DNA of 64,000 nucleotides from Bermanella sp040371755 (GCF_040371755.1 NZ_BAABWE010000003.1:228824-292823), one strand, 5' to 3'; positions 7,405 to 17,890 are shown, counted from the stretch's first letter. Notes: generated by a model not told the origin, from the sequence alone. Made by a program: numbers and translations.

Positions 7405-9234
7405 TTATGCTTTTTTATGGCCTTGACGTAACGTTATGCGAGCCAGCAATAACAGTATCAAGGTCAGTATTATAGGTACAATAGCAATATTTAGCACTTT
7501 GAGCCAAGTCCCAAGACCTTCTATGTCTTTATCCAGTTCGTGACGAACATCCCTTAAGGCTTTACGAATGCGCAGTTTTTCTTGCTGAAAGCCGCTTAAA
7601 GTAGCTTCTTGCTCTGGACTTAAGGTAAGTGTGTCTTTGTCGCGCTGCTGTTCTAAATCGGCTAGGCGCTTCTCTGTGTCCTCTAGCTGTTGCTGCAGGG
7701 CTTGCTCGTTTTCGTAGTATTTGTCTTGTGCTGCTTGTCTTAAGTCTTGTACTACTTCAAATGGGCGTGTAAAGCGGCCACGGCTACGAATGGTGATGAG
7801 GTCATCGCTACCTAAAAATTGCTCGGCCATATTTTGTACAAACGCGCCATTATCAGCCCAAGGCTGAACGATGCGCTGCCCAAAAAAGTTTTGTACTTGC
7901 ACCCATAGGCGGTCAGTCAGCACGTCGGTGTCGGCAACAATCATGACATTAATCTGTTCGCTGCTGGCAATATGGGGCTTGGCTCCTTCGATTGGTTGCA
8001 AAGACGCCTCAAAGTGGCTGTTTGCTGGGCCACTGATTCTGGCGGCTAATGTATAGCTGTCTCCTGTGGGTTCAAAGCCCTGCATTAGTTGCCTTGGGTC
8101 TTTCGCCAAGTTGTATTGATTCAGGCTTATGGCTTGAGCTACGGTGCTTGACCATACTAGGCTATCAAATTGGGTTGTAGCATCTGCGGTTGGCTCTATG
8201 AACCCTGCTGCGGCAAAGTTTAGGGTTTCCAATTCTGATGTCACCACTTCATTAGGGTTCATACCATCAATTTGTACGCCTAATAACCCTAGGTGTCGGA
8301 TAGGTGGTTGATTTTGTCCCATAGAGATGGTCAACCCGTATTGAGCATCCACCACTACTTGAGTTGGGTCATACTTTACGCCCCACTGTTCAAACAACGG
8401 CCCTAAAATGTTAATGCCTGTGAAATCATCTAAAGGATCGGTTTGCTTGCTTTCTGCTTTAGGGTCCAAAAAGGCCAGCAACTTACCACCACGCAAAACA
8501 AATTGTTCGATGGCGTATAAACTTATTTCATCTAAAGCATCTGGCTGAGCAACAATAAGCAGCTCAATTTCTGCGTCGATTTGTTCTGGCTGGTCTTCTA
8601 CCCAACGTACATCGTAAAGTTGATCCATCTGCTCAAACACAACCCAAGGAGGAGTTGGCCCGCCAGATTGCATGTCAAAACCACCACGCATATCTAAACC
8701 AGTAAGTAGTCCGACTACTGGTAATTGTGTCTGTCCTAAACGGTAGATAAGCTCACTGATTTCGTATTCTAAAAACGGCTCACGGTCCGGTTGAAAAAAC
8801 GTAATGGTTTGGCTGTTGCCATTTTCACTGCTGGCTTCTAGACCAAAATAAATGTCATCCCCGGTGGCAATAGGCACCGCTTGCAGGCCAGCTTCTGCGG
8901 CTTTGTCTTCGGCTTCTGAGAACGGCTCAGGGTCAATAATATTGAGTGTGATTTTACCATCAGACAACAATACATATTCTTGCAGCAACTCTTCAACACG
9001 CTTGGCATAACTGCGCAGTGCGGTAATGTCTTTACTTACTTTGTCTGAATAGTACAAATTAAGCGTGACGTTTTGCTCTAGGGCGCTAACGATATTATGC
9101 GTGCCCTGAGTCAGGCTATATATATTTTGATCGGTTACATCGACCCTTGCCCCTTTAAATACCACTTGGCTAATAACCAACACAAGCACAAAGCAAACTG
9201 GCGCAAAGACAAACTTAAATACTGATGATTTCAT
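7405..9234 (-). CDS. GldG-like ABC transporter auxiliary protein
   Basis: A 609-residue protein with an N-terminal signal anchor (about residues 7-26), a large periplasmic region of the Gld-type auxiliary family (VDVTDQNIYSLTQGT; LRGGKLLAFLDPKAE near 250), a coiled coil near 505-570 (QQQLEDTEKRLADLEQQRDK) and a C-terminal membrane helix (about 580-600). It is the third gene of the ATPase-permease-auxiliary operon, 14 bases after the permease, with GAGGAG before its ATG. In Bacteroidetes such genes serve gliding; in gammaproteobacteria the substrate is unknown, so a gliding role is not implied. Confidence 0.8.
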   Translation of the reverse strand: MKSSVFKFVFAPVCFVLVLVISQVVFKGARVDVTDQNIYSLTQGTHNIVSALEQNVTLNLYYSDKVSKDITALRSYAKRVEELLQEYVLLSDGKITLNIIDPEPFSEAEDKAAEAGLQAVPIATGDDIYFGLEASSENGNSQTITFFQPDREPFLEYEISELIYRLGQTQLPVVGLLTGLDMRGGFDMQSGGPTPPWVVFEQMDQLYDVRWVEDQPEQIDAEIELLIVAQPDALDEISLYAIEQFVLRGGKLLAFLDPKAESKQTDPLDDFTGINILGPLFEQWGVKYDPTQVVVDAQYGLTISMGQNQPPIRHLGLLGVQIDGMNPNEVVTSELETLNFAAAGFIEPTADATTQFDSLVWSSTVAQAISLNQYNLAKDPRQLMQGFEPTGDSYTLAARISGPANSHFEASLQPIEGAKPHIASSEQINVMIVADTDVLTDRLWVQVQNFFGQRIVQPWADNGAFVQNMAEQFLGSDDLITIRSRGRFTRPFEVVQDLRQAAQDKYYENEQALQQQLEDTEKRLADLEQQRDKDTLTLSPEQEATLSGFQQEKLRIRKALRDVRHELDKDIEGLGTWLKVLNIAIVPIILTLILLLLARITLRQGHKKA

Positions 9235-9248
9235 ATTTTTCTCCTCGC

Positions 9249-9992
9249 TTATTTAGCTTTGTTATGTTGCAAAGCAACTTGAGTGAAATACAACCACAGG
9301 GCGATCATGGCTAAAAAGAAAACGATATCGCGCAAATCTAGCACCCCTCGGGCAATGGCATCAAAGCGTGTTAAAAAGCTTAAACCGGCTATGAAATCCA
9401 CCATGATTTGCGGTGCCCATGCAAAGTTATCCAGTACCAGAGGCACGCCACTTAGCATGAAAACAAAACACACAACGACGGTTAAAATAAACGCAATAAT
9501 TTGATTTTTATTACACGCCGAAATACAGCTGCCTATGGCTAAAAAGCTCCCTGCCATTAACCAAGAGCCTATGTATCCAGCAAAGATAACCCCGTTATCT
9601 GGGTCACCTAAGTAGGCAACGGTAATCCACATCGGGAACGTCAGTAGCAAAGCAATACCAGCAAATAACCAAGCGGCTAAAAATTTACCCACCACTGCGT
9701 TAGCCTGACCAATTGGTAGCGTCATGAGTAATTCAATGGTGCCCATTTGACGCTCTGGAGCCCACAAGCCCATGGCAATAGCAGGCATAAAAAATAAGTA
9801 CAGCCAAGGATGAAAGTTAAAAAATGCGCTTAAATCCGCTTGGCCGTTTTCATAAAAGTGCCCTAGATAAAAACTAAACACACCCGCCAGCACCAAAAAC
9901 ATCAAGATGAAGACATAAGCGATTGGGGTGGCAAAATAACTATGCAGTTGACGCTGCATGACAATACGAGTCATATTCATATTTAACGACAT
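9249..9992 (-). CDS. ABC-2 type permease (GldF-like)
   Basis: A 247-residue permease with six hydrophobic segments. It has the ABC-2 features of a large first loop (FYENGQADLSAFFNFHPWLY) and the MGLWAPERQMGTIELLMTLPI motif after helix 2. It lies between the ATPase gene (10-base gap) and the GldG-like gene (14-base gap), so the three form one operon and one transporter complex. Confidence 0.85.
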   Translation of the reverse strand: MSLNMNMTRIVMQRQLHSYFATPIAYVFILMFLVLAGVFSFYLGHFYENGQADLSAFFNFHPWLYLFFMPAIAMGLWAPERQMGTIELLMTLPIGQANAVVGKFLAAWLFAGIALLLTFPMWITVAYLGDPDNGVIFAGYIGSWLMAGSFLAIGSCISACNKNQIIAFILTVVVCFVFMLSGVPLVLDNFAWAPQIMVDFIAGLSFLTRFDAIARGVLDLRDIVFFLAMIALWLYFTQVALQHNKAK

Positions 9993-10002
9993 GGCATGCT
10001 CC

Positions 10003-10938
10003 TTAGACTGTTTCTGCGCGCGTCACTTGACGGAATACATCGTCAAGGCGGCCTTTTTCAAGGTGAATATTTTCAACGGCCCATTGCTGGTTATCTAACC
10101 AACGAACCACTTCTGGTAACAGCATTTCGCCGTTTTGAGGAAATAACATGTAAGTACGGTCGTCTTCATCGCCCACCACTTCAACATTTAGTATTTGATC
10201 AATACTGCTCAGTTGCTCCTGAACATCGTTGTAATCTTGGGCCAGTTGCAAACAAATGGCATTATGATGAAGGCTTTTGCGCTCTAATTCTTCTGGCTTG
10301 CCATCAAGCAATAGCTTACCTTCGCTAATGATTAAGGCGCGACTACATACGGCGCTTACTTCTTCTAATATGTGAGTAGAGATAATCACGATTTTGTCTT
10401 TGGCTAAACCTTTGATTAACTCACGCACATGGTGTTTTTGGTTAGGATCAAGACCATCGGTTGGTTCATCTAATATCAACACTTTAGGGTCATGAATAAT
10501 GGCTTGTGCCAACCCCACACGACGGGCAAAACCTTTAGACAAAGTCTCGATGGTTTTGTTTAAGACGGGTTCTAGCTCTACTTGCTGAATGACTTTATCT
10601 AATCGTTGCTGCGCAAGCGTACCGGTTAAGCCTCTGACTTTGGCGATAAAGCGTAAAAATGCAATCACTGTCATTTCGCCGTAGGCTGGAGCCCCTTCTG
10701 GTAGATAACCCATAATTTGCTGGGCTTTTTGCGGCTGCTCTAGAACATTAATATCACAAACACTGATGCTGCCTTGGGTGGGCTGAATAAAGCCAGTGAT
10801 CATTTTCATGGTGGTGGATTTACCCGCACCATTTGGCCCCAAGAAACCAAGTACTTCACCCGGTGACACATCAAAACTTAATTGATTAACAGCTGTAAAT
10901 TGGTCAAACCGTTTTGTGAGATTTTGCACACGAATCAT
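10003..10938 (-). CDS. ABC transporter ATPase (GldA-like)
   Basis: A 311-residue ATPase of the ABC-2 export class: Walker A GFLGPNGAGKSTTMK (about 32-46), signature LSKGFARRVGLAQA, Walker B VLILDEPTDGLDPNQ and the switch His in IISTHIL. The C-terminal 80 residues form the regulatory extension usual in this class. It is the first gene of the operon; the next two encode permease and auxiliary protein. Upstream it is divergent from plsB across 267 bases. Confidence 0.9.
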   Translation of the reverse strand: MIRVQNLTKRFDQFTAVNQLSFDVSPGEVLGFLGPNGAGKSTTMKMITGFIQPTQGSISVCDINVLEQPQKAQQIMGYLPEGAPAYGEMTVIAFLRFIAKVRGLTGTLAQQRLDKVIQQVELEPVLNKTIETLSKGFARRVGLAQAIIHDPKVLILDEPTDGLDPNQKHHVRELIKGLAKDKIVIISTHILEEVSAVCSRALIISEGKLLLDGKPEELERKSLHHNAICLQLAQDYNDVQEQLSSIDQILNVEVVGDEDDRTYMLFPQNGEMLLPEVVRWLDNQQWAVENIHLEKGRLDDVFRQVTRAETV

Positions 10939-11093
10939 GATTAAACTCTCTATTTATTATTTTATCGCGCTCTTAGTCTGTACTTATCAAAGAAAGTTTC
11001 CAGCTAAGGTTAAAAGTGACCTTACTATATGGCCACTTGAAACAATTTCAATAGATAAAACTTGCATTGCTTAAAAGGTGGACGTTTTTCACG

Positions 11094-11121
11094 TTGGTTT
11101 GTAAAAAAGACCTGCTACAAT
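11094..11121 (+). promoter_or_regulatory. Possible sigma-70 promoter of plsB
   Basis: TTGGTT (11094-11099), 16-base spacer, TACAAT (11116-11121). The -10 is good and the -35 only half matches. Downstream, between the -10 and the gene, GAACCGA and TCGGTTC form a 7-bp inverted repeat in the leader. The rest of 10939-11205 shows nothing else. Confidence 0.4.
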
Positions 11122-11208
11122 TCGACAAATTTTGACTGAACCGACTAATGTGTATAAATCGGTTCCTGTTTGGCCTGTATTTTAGCCAATGATCAGTATA
11201 AATAGGTG

Positions 11209-13677
11209 ATGACCTTGCGTGCGCTACTCGCTATTTTCAACTCGTTTTTCCGCTGGATACTCACCCTTTGGGTGCGTACTACCGTTATGGGCGTCAAAGA
11301 CCCTAAAGAAGCCCTAGATGAAAACGGCACTGACCACGTTTTTTATGCCCTGCCGAATCGCTCTTTTTCAGCCAGCTTAGTATTAGACAGCGAAACCCGT
11401 AAACTGGGTTTACCCCGTGCACTAGAGCCCGTTGAAATAGCAGGAGTGGCGTTTACTAATCGCATATTTTACCTATCAAAACCCGAAGGCAATTGGTTTA
11501 GTCGCCGTGTTAAACCGTTTTTACATAAGTCTGCGCCTCAATTTATTGAAATATCTAAGCAACACCCAGACATCAAAGTAAAAATAGTTCCAGTGAATGT
11601 TTACTGGGGGCGCACCCCAAACAAGGAAAAAAGCTTTCTGAAAATTTGGCTTGGGGATTCGTGGTCAGTCCCTGGGAAATTTCGCCGTATTGTAAGTATT
11701 TTATTAAATGGTCGTCACACATTTGTACACATTAGCGAGCCAATGAGTGTTCAGGATGTCATCAGCGAAAATCCTGACATGGAAGCCTCACGCTTAATTC
11801 GTAAAATTGGCCGTGTATTACGGGTACATTTTCGTCATAACCGCAGCGCGGTGATTGGCCCTGATTTATCCCACCGCCGTACATTGGTTCATCGCCTCGT
11901 TCACAAACCAATGGTCATGACGGCCATTGAGCATGAAGCTGCTGATAAAGGCATTTCCATAGAAAAAGCCAAAGCACGGGCGTTAAAGTACGGTGATGAA
12001 ATCGCCTCTAACCAAAGCCACACCACCATACGTCTTTTAGAAATTGTACTGTCATGGGTATGGAATAAACTCTACAACGGCGTACAAGTCAAAAACCTAG
12101 ACAAGCTCCACGATACTTTTAAAGATAACGAAATCATTTATGTGCCGTGCCACCGCAGCCATATTGATTACCTATTACTTTCATATGTGCTATTTACCAA
12201 AGGCTTTGTACCACCACAAATTGCCGCGGGTATTAACTTAAATCTACCCGTGGTTGGGCCTATTTTGCGCCGTGGTGGCGCATTTTTTATGCGACGTAGT
12301 TTTAAAGATAATCCGCTGTATAGCGCAGTTTTTGATGAATACCTGCACACAGTTTTTACGTCAGGCTATTCTACCGAGTATTTCATTGAAGGTGGCCGCT
12401 CCCGTACTGGTCGTACATTAAAACCTCGCGCTGGCATGTTAGCCATGACGGTGCGCAGCTACTTACGCGACAGCCACAAACCCATCGTATTCATGCCTGT
12501 CTACATTGGTTATGAAAAGGTGTTTGAAGGCGGTACTTATTTGGGTGAACTAAGGGGCCAAGCGAAAAAGAAAGAATCCCTCTTAGGAGTATTTAAAACC
12601 TTAAAAGATTTGAAAAAGAACTTCGGCAAAGTCTACCTAACATTTGGCGATGCCATTAATTTAGACAACTTCCTTGAAGCACGTCGCCCTAATTGGAAAA
12701 GCGAAGACCACGGCCCAGACTTTCGCCCAGAATGGACAAAACAAGTGGTCAACGAGCTTGCCATTAACGTAGTAACTGAAATCAACAAGGCCGCTGCGCT
12801 AAATCCAATTAACATGGTTGCTCTGGCTATTTTAGCCACCCCTAAACAAGCCATGGATGAAAAGATTTTGGCACAAACCCTTAATCTATATGGCGAATTA
12901 GCCAAAGACATGCCATATAGTCACTTAACTGAGTTACCAGAAGGTAACGGGCAGGACTGGATCAACTACGCAGAGAACATGCACGTCATTGAGCGTTTAA
13001 AACATCCTCTTGGGGACATTATTCGTGTAGATGAAGCACAAGCAGTAATGTTGACGTATTACCGTAACAACGTGATCCACCTATTTGCGATTCCGTCTAT
13101 GCTGGCATGTTTGTTTATTAACAACGTCAAAATGAAGCGCAGTGAGGTAGTACGCTTTGCCACTACCATTTACCCGTATTTAAAATCTGAACTATTTTTG
13201 CACTGGGAAGAATCACAAATCGAAGGGGTCATAAGTCAGTGGATTGACCTGTGTATTAAGAAAGGCTACCTCACTGAAAATGGCGACGAACTATTCCGCC
13301 CGCCGGTTAGCTCTAATAATTACATTATCCTCTCGGTGCTATCTGAGCAGGTTATTCAAATCTTAGAGCGCTATTATATTGCCATCGCCCTTTTGCAACG
13401 CTCTGGCTCTGGAGAGGTTAACCAAGAGGAAATGGTGAAAAACTGCTCATTAATGGCACAACGCATCTCTATCCTGCACGGTTTGAATGCCCCAGAGTTC
13501 TTTGATAAGTCACTGTTTAAAAACTTAATTGATGAGTTATTAGAGCGTAATGTACTTACTTTAAATAGCGAACATAATATTGAATTCGGCGAGCGCATCG
13601 AAAACATCACCAACGATGCTAAGGTGCTGTTAAACGCAGATTTACGCCGCAGCATACTGCAAGTGACCTTAAATTAA
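11209..13677 (+). CDS. plsB: Glycerol-3-phosphate 1-O-acyltransferase PlsB
   Basis: An 822-residue inner-membrane acyltransferase that adds the first acyl chain to sn-glycerol-3-phosphate in phospholipid synthesis. All four acyltransferase blocks are visible: I PCHRSHIDYLLLS (catalytic His-x4-Asp, about residue 305), II GGAFFMRRSF, III FIEGGRSRTGR, IV VFMPVYIGYE. Length matches the family (about 810-830). A GTG codon immediately precedes the ATG at 11209, so the start is uncertain by one codon. Monocistronic, ended by the hairpin at 13701-13727. Confidence 0.95.
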   Translation: MTLRALLAIFNSFFRWILTLWVRTTVMGVKDPKEALDENGTDHVFYALPNRSFSASLVLDSETRKLGLPRALEPVEIAGVAFTNRIFYLSKPEGNWFSRRVKPFLHKSAPQFIEISKQHPDIKVKIVPVNVYWGRTPNKEKSFLKIWLGDSWSVPGKFRRIVSILLNGRHTFVHISEPMSVQDVISENPDMEASRLIRKIGRVLRVHFRHNRSAVIGPDLSHRRTLVHRLVHKPMVMTAIEHEAADKGISIEKAKARALKYGDEIASNQSHTTIRLLEIVLSWVWNKLYNGVQVKNLDKLHDTFKDNEIIYVPCHRSHIDYLLLSYVLFTKGFVPPQIAAGINLNLPVVGPILRRGGAFFMRRSFKDNPLYSAVFDEYLHTVFTSGYSTEYFIEGGRSRTGRTLKPRAGMLAMTVRSYLRDSHKPIVFMPVYIGYEKVFEGGTYLGELRGQAKKKESLLGVFKTLKDLKKNFGKVYLTFGDAINLDNFLEARRPNWKSEDHGPDFRPEWTKQVVNELAINVVTEINKAAALNPINMVALAILATPKQAMDEKILAQTLNLYGELAKDMPYSHLTELPEGNGQDWINYAENMHVIERLKHPLGDIIRVDEAQAVMLTYYRNNVIHLFAIPSMLACLFINNVKMKRSEVVRFATTIYPYLKSELFLHWEESQIEGVISQWIDLCIKKGYLTENGDELFRPPVSSNNYIILSVLSEQVIQILERYYIAIALLQRSGSGEVNQEEMVKNCSLMAQRISILHGLNAPEFFDKSLFKNLIDELLERNVLTLNSEHNIEFGERIENITNDAKVLLNADLRRSILQVTLN

Positions 13678-13700
13678 AGAGCCGCTTATTTAGTCACACA

Positions 13701-13730
13701 AAAAAGGTGGGCAATGCCCACCTTTTTTCT
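13701..13730. terminator. Bidirectional Rho-independent terminator
   Basis: AAAAAGGTGGGC (13701-13712), 3-base loop, GCCCACCTTTTTT (13716-13728). With A-tract on one side and T-tract on the other it can end both plsB (plus) and the convergent gene at 13742-14080 (minus). Confidence 0.85.
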
Positions 13731-13741
13731 CACCAATGTGA

Positions 13742-14080
13742 CTAAGCGGATTTTTTCTTGTCGTGCAGAGTTTGCGCAAATTGGTGTCTTAGCTTCAAAT
13801 ACTTAGGTGTTAGACCAACATCCTCGTACATAGGGTCACCCAGTTCATCATGGCAGACCACCTTTTTCCCTTGTTTATAAGGCATCTGTCGCTCGACTTC
13901 ATCTAATGCTACCCCAATCAATTGAGAGATTACCTCATCACGATTTAAGCCGGGGTACAAACCCGCTAAGGCTTCAATACGTGCTGCATCTTTAAACGGT
14001 AATCGTAATTCGTAGGATTGGTCTCCTGTGGATTGATGGCTCGCTGACTCCCAAGAAGACATTAGATCCCGAACATTCAT
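13742..14080 (-). CDS. Conserved hypothetical protein (pseudomonad 'type 1 pili tip component' family)
   Basis: A 112-residue soluble protein: MNVRDLMSSWE start, YELRLPFKDAARIEALAGLYPG, DEVISQLIGVALDEVERQMPY, and DPMYEDVGLTPKYL. Similar proteins occur widely in Pseudomonas and relatives, where databases sometimes carry the unsupported name 'type 1 pili tip component'; nothing in the sequence (no signal peptide, no pilin fold cue) supports that name. Stand-alone gene convergent with plsB. Function unknown. Confidence 0.6.
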   Translation of the reverse strand: MNVRDLMSSWESASHQSTGDQSYELRLPFKDAARIEALAGLYPGLNRDEVISQLIGVALDEVERQMPYKQGKKVVCHDELGDPMYEDVGLTPKYLKLRHQFAQTLHDKKKSA

Positions 14081-14300
14081 ACTACAACCTCAACAATAAA
14101 CAACGTACATAGAACAGTTTAGTTCAGCAAATTGAATCTACACGGCTTGGTTACTATTTCTTACAATTTTTATTTGGCTCTGTTTTTGCTTCTCTTCATT
14201 AAACCCAACAACTATGTACACTGGCAAAATACTAATAAAGAATACAAAGCGCCCCCAGCAGCAACTACACTTATTTTAAGCTTCTTCCCTAGGATGACGA

Positions 14301-16949
14301 ATGCAAAATACTTTGGATGCCGATTTAAAAGATAATGTCCGCTTACTGGGTGATTTACTCAGTGACGTGATTGAACAAGACCTAGGTGCCGAATTCATCG
14401 AGAAAATCGTCACAATTCGCACCCATGCAAAACAAGCCCGCGCCACGCAAAAAGAACCAAAAGCCCTAATCGAATACCTAAACGGCCTAAGGGATGACGA
14501 CATCACCCCTATTACTCGCGCATTTAACCAGTTTTTGAATTTAGCCAACATTGCAGAACAGTATCACGATGTGATTCGTGGTCGCCGCAAAGACGGCGAA
14601 GCTTTCCTTCAACACCTAGACGACCTACTAAAAGATTTAGGCGATAAATTCACTGACGAAGAAATTCAGCAAAAGCTGGCTCAACTGAATATTCAATTAG
14701 TGCTCACGGCCCACCCAACCGAAGTCACCCGTCGCACCTTAATTGGTAAATACGAGCACATCCTAAACGCTTTAAACGGCCTAGATACTCAGCCATATGA
14801 ATACGAGCGCAAACAAATACTAGAAAACTTAAAACGTGTAGTGGCTGAAATCTGGTACACAGATGAAATACGTCAGCAACGCCCCACCCCAGAAGATGAA
14901 GCTAAATGGGGCTTCGCCGTCATTGAAGGCGCTCTTTGGCAGGCGATTCCGCGTTTTTATCGCGAAGTAAATGAGTTATTAGTGTCGCGCAATTTAACCC
15001 CATTACCATTAGATGCAGTGCCTATTCGCTTTCAATCATGGATGGGCGGCGACCGTGACGGCAACCCCAACGTCACCGCCAAAGTCACGTCTAACGTATT
15101 AATGTTAGGTCGCTGGATGGCAGCTGATTTATACCTAAGAGACCTTGGCGATCTGGTAAACGATTTATCCATGGAAAACTGCAACGACACCTTACGTGCA
15201 GTAGTTGGTGATGTAAAAGAGCCTTACCGCCATTTATTAAATGATGTTCGTCAACGCTTACGGGAAACCCAGCAATACACTCAAGACCAAATCAAAGGTA
15301 ACAAAGAAAACCGCAATAAAGGCCTGTTCGATTTTAATAGCTTGATCGAACCCTTACAGCTTTGTTATCAATCTTTAATTGACTGTCATATGGAAGTGGT
15401 CGCTAATGGCAAGCTTATGGATACCATTCGCTGCGCCCATACATTTGGCTTAACCCTTTGCCAATTGGATATCCGCCAAGAAAGCACCCGCCAGTCACAA
15501 GTGTTAGCCGAGCTATGCGAATACTTAGGCTTAGGTAATTATTTAGAGTGGGACGAAGCCACACGAGTTAAGTTTTTATTAAACGAACTACAAAGCAAGC
15601 GCCCTTTGTTACCCAGTGAATGGCAACCCAGTGCCGATGTACAAGAAGTTTTAGATACCTGTAAGGTTATCGCCAATGAAGACCCCAGCTGCTTTGCCTC
15701 CTATGTAATCTCCATGGCGGGTGCCGCCAGCGATGTATTAGCGGTGGCCTTATTGCTTAAAATTTCAGGGCGTAAGCAACCCATGCCTATCGCCCCACTA
15801 TTTGAAACCCTAGATGACTTAACCCAAGCATCCCACAGTATTAATACCTTATTGGATATCCCTTGGTATCGAGAATATTGTAATCACAAACAAATGGTCA
15901 TGGTGGGGTACAGCGACAGCGCCAAAGACGCAGGCCAATTAGCCGCCAGCTGGGCACAATATAAAGCTCAAGAAGAATTGGTCCATGTATGTGACAACCA
16001 CGGAATTGAACTGACCTTATTCCATGGGCGTGGCGGCACCGTTGGCCGTGGCGGTGGTCCCGCTCACAGCGCCATACTATCGCAACCGCCGGGGTCGGTT
16101 CGCGGACGCATACGTGTAACCGAACAAGGTGAAATGATTCGCTTCAAATTTGGTAACCCTGAAGTGGCCTTGCGTTCATTACAGGTTTACATGTCCGCAG
16201 TACTTCAAGCCACAGAGCTACCACCACCAGAGCCAGATGCAAAATGGCGTGAGCTACTAGAAAAACTCAGTGCGATTGCCGTTAAAAGCTATCGCTCAGT
16301 GGTGCGTGAACACCCAGATTTTGTCTCATATTTTAGAAGTGTCACCCCAGAACAAGAGCTGGGGAAATTAGCACTAGGGTCTCGCCCAGCGAAACGCAAA
16401 GCCACGGGCGGCGTGGAAAGTTTACGTGCCATTCCATGGATATTCGCGTGGATGCAAATTAGGCTCATGCTACCGGCTTGGCTTGGTAGCGAAAAAGCCC
16501 TGCGAGATGCCATTAACGAAGATGAATTAGACACCTTAAAAGACATGGCACAGCACTGGCCTTTCTTTAGAACCTTAGTGGACATGCTTGAAATGATTCT
16601 AAGCAAAACCGATTCAGGTATTGCAGAATATTACGAGCACACACTTATCTCGCCAGAAGACACCAACAAAGCAAATAAATCCCAATTAGGCTTAGAAATT
16701 CGCCAACGCTTGCAACAAGCCATAGACACCGTCAATCTTATAAAAGAGCAAACGCAGCTGCTCGATAGCAACCCCGCTTTTCGCTCCTCCATGGCCGTAA
16801 GAAACCCATACACAGACCCGCTACACTATTTACAAGCCGAGCTTTTGCATCGAACACGTCAACAAGGGGAAAAAGTGAACCCCGAACTGGAGCATGCGTT
16901 AAAAGTTACCATGGCAGCCATTGCCGCTGGTATGCGAAACACGGGATAA
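14301..16949 (+). CDS. ppc: Phosphoenolpyruvate carboxylase
   Basis: An 882-residue anaplerotic enzyme converting PEP and bicarbonate to oxaloacetate. Signature 1 with the catalytic His is VLTAHPTEVTRRT (about 134-146). Signature 2 is MVMVGYSDSAKDAGQ, followed by the mobile loop FHGRGGTVGRGGGPA; the C-terminus ends in the conserved RNTG. Length is normal for proteobacteria. AGGA sits 7 bases before the ATG. Monocistronic. Confidence 0.97.
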   Translation: MQNTLDADLKDNVRLLGDLLSDVIEQDLGAEFIEKIVTIRTHAKQARATQKEPKALIEYLNGLRDDDITPITRAFNQFLNLANIAEQYHDVIRGRRKDGEAFLQHLDDLLKDLGDKFTDEEIQQKLAQLNIQLVLTAHPTEVTRRTLIGKYEHILNALNGLDTQPYEYERKQILENLKRVVAEIWYTDEIRQQRPTPEDEAKWGFAVIEGALWQAIPRFYREVNELLVSRNLTPLPLDAVPIRFQSWMGGDRDGNPNVTAKVTSNVLMLGRWMAADLYLRDLGDLVNDLSMENCNDTLRAVVGDVKEPYRHLLNDVRQRLRETQQYTQDQIKGNKENRNKGLFDFNSLIEPLQLCYQSLIDCHMEVVANGKLMDTIRCAHTFGLTLCQLDIRQESTRQSQVLAELCEYLGLGNYLEWDEATRVKFLLNELQSKRPLLPSEWQPSADVQEVLDTCKVIANEDPSCFASYVISMAGAASDVLAVALLLKISGRKQPMPIAPLFETLDDLTQASHSINTLLDIPWYREYCNHKQMVMVGYSDSAKDAGQLAASWAQYKAQEELVHVCDNHGIELTLFHGRGGTVGRGGGPAHSAILSQPPGSVRGRIRVTEQGEMIRFKFGNPEVALRSLQVYMSAVLQATELPPPEPDAKWRELLEKLSAIAVKSYRSVVREHPDFVSYFRSVTPEQELGKLALGSRPAKRKATGGVESLRAIPWIFAWMQIRLMLPAWLGSEKALRDAINEDELDTLKDMAQHWPFFRTLVDMLEMILSKTDSGIAEYYEHTLISPEDTNKANKSQLGLEIRQRLQQAIDTVNLIKEQTQLLDSNPAFRSSMAVRNPYTDPLHYLQAELLHRTRQQGEKVNPELEHALKVTMAAIAAGMRNTG

Positions 16950-16972
16950 ACCCTATTAACTCAAATAGTTAG

Positions 16973-17007
16973 CACTGCCCCCAGTATTTTTAATATTGGG
17001 GTCAGTG
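16973..17007 (+). terminator. Long hairpin after ppc
   Basis: CACTG-C-CCCCAGTAT (16973-16987) pairs with ATATTGGGG-T-CAGTG (16993-17007), one internal mismatch and one G-U pair, loop of five. There is no T-tract after it, so it may protect the ppc mRNA 3' end rather than terminate. The rest of the 280-base gap to adk shows no gene. Confidence 0.4.
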
Positions 17008-17229
17008 TTCACCTACCTTGTAACCCTTATAAATCCTGGCACTTTCCTCTAAAGTCTCCCTATACCACCTTAGTACCCCTTGCCCCAAGTTGCTTGGTCA
17101 GGTATTGTTTGGCTTTTTTTTATAGTACTGCTTAATAATTAAACAGCCATACACGGTGCAATGCCCCAATGGACCTTGGGATAAAAGGCTTATTGGGAGA
17201 TTGAATCGAAACTCTTAAAGGAAACATGA

Positions 17230-17874
17230 ATGCGTATAATTTTATTAGGTGCCCCTGGCGCCGGTAAGGGCACTCAAGCACAGTTCATTTGTGAAAAGTA
17301 CAACATTCCACAAATCTCAACTGGTGACATGTTGCGCGCTGCCGTAAAAGCTGGAACCCCACTTGGTAAACAAGTTGAAGAAATCATGCAAACAGGTGGA
17401 TTAGTTTCAGACGACCTAATCATATCTTTAGTAAAAGAACGCATTGCAGAACCAGATTGCGCAAACGGCTGCTTATTTGATGGTTTCCCTCGTACCATTC
17501 CACAAGCAGAAGCCATGATTGAAGCGGGCGTTGATATTGATTACGTTGTTGAAATTGATGTAGACGACGAAGAAATCGTAAAACGCATGTCTGGACGTCG
17601 TGTTCACCCAGGCTCTGGTCGTACTTACCACGTAATTTTCAATCCACCTGCCGTGGAAGGAAAAGATAACGAAACAGGCGAAGACTTAATTCAACGAGAA
17701 GACGATGCAGAAGCAACCGTACGTAAACGTCTAGGTATCTATCACGAGCAAACCGCACCGCTTGTTGGTTTTTACAAAGCCTTAACCATCGAAAACGCAC
17801 CAAAGTATGCGCATATTCCTGGTGTAGGTACATTGGATGATATTCGTGACGCAGTTTTTGCTGCTATTGCTTAA
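17230..17874 (+). CDS. adk: Adenylate kinase
   Basis: A 214-residue long-form adenylate kinase (AMP + ATP to 2 ADP). P-loop GAPGAGKGTQ at 8-17, AMP-binding ISTGDMLRAAVKAGT, DGFPRTIPQA, and a LID (about 122-159, RRVHPGSGRTYHV to QREDD) without zinc cysteines. AAAGGA precedes the ATG by about 9 bases; an out-of-frame ATG 4 bases upstream is not used. The transcript ends at the hairpin at 17891-17917. Confidence 0.97.
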   Translation: MRIILLGAPGAGKGTQAQFICEKYNIPQISTGDMLRAAVKAGTPLGKQVEEIMQTGGLVSDDLIISLVKERIAEPDCANGCLFDGFPRTIPQAEAMIEAGVDIDYVVEIDVDDEEIVKRMSGRRVHPGSGRTYHVIFNPPAVEGKDNETGEDLIQREDDAEATVRKRLGIYHEQTAPLVGFYKALTIENAPKYAHIPGVGTLDDIRDAVFAAIA

Positions 17875-17890
17875 GTAAAAGCACACGTTA

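Noticed and set aside
9996..10328. 110-codon plus-strand frame inside the ABC ATPase gene
   Set aside because: Opposite-strand shadow of a gene with complete Walker and signature motifs.
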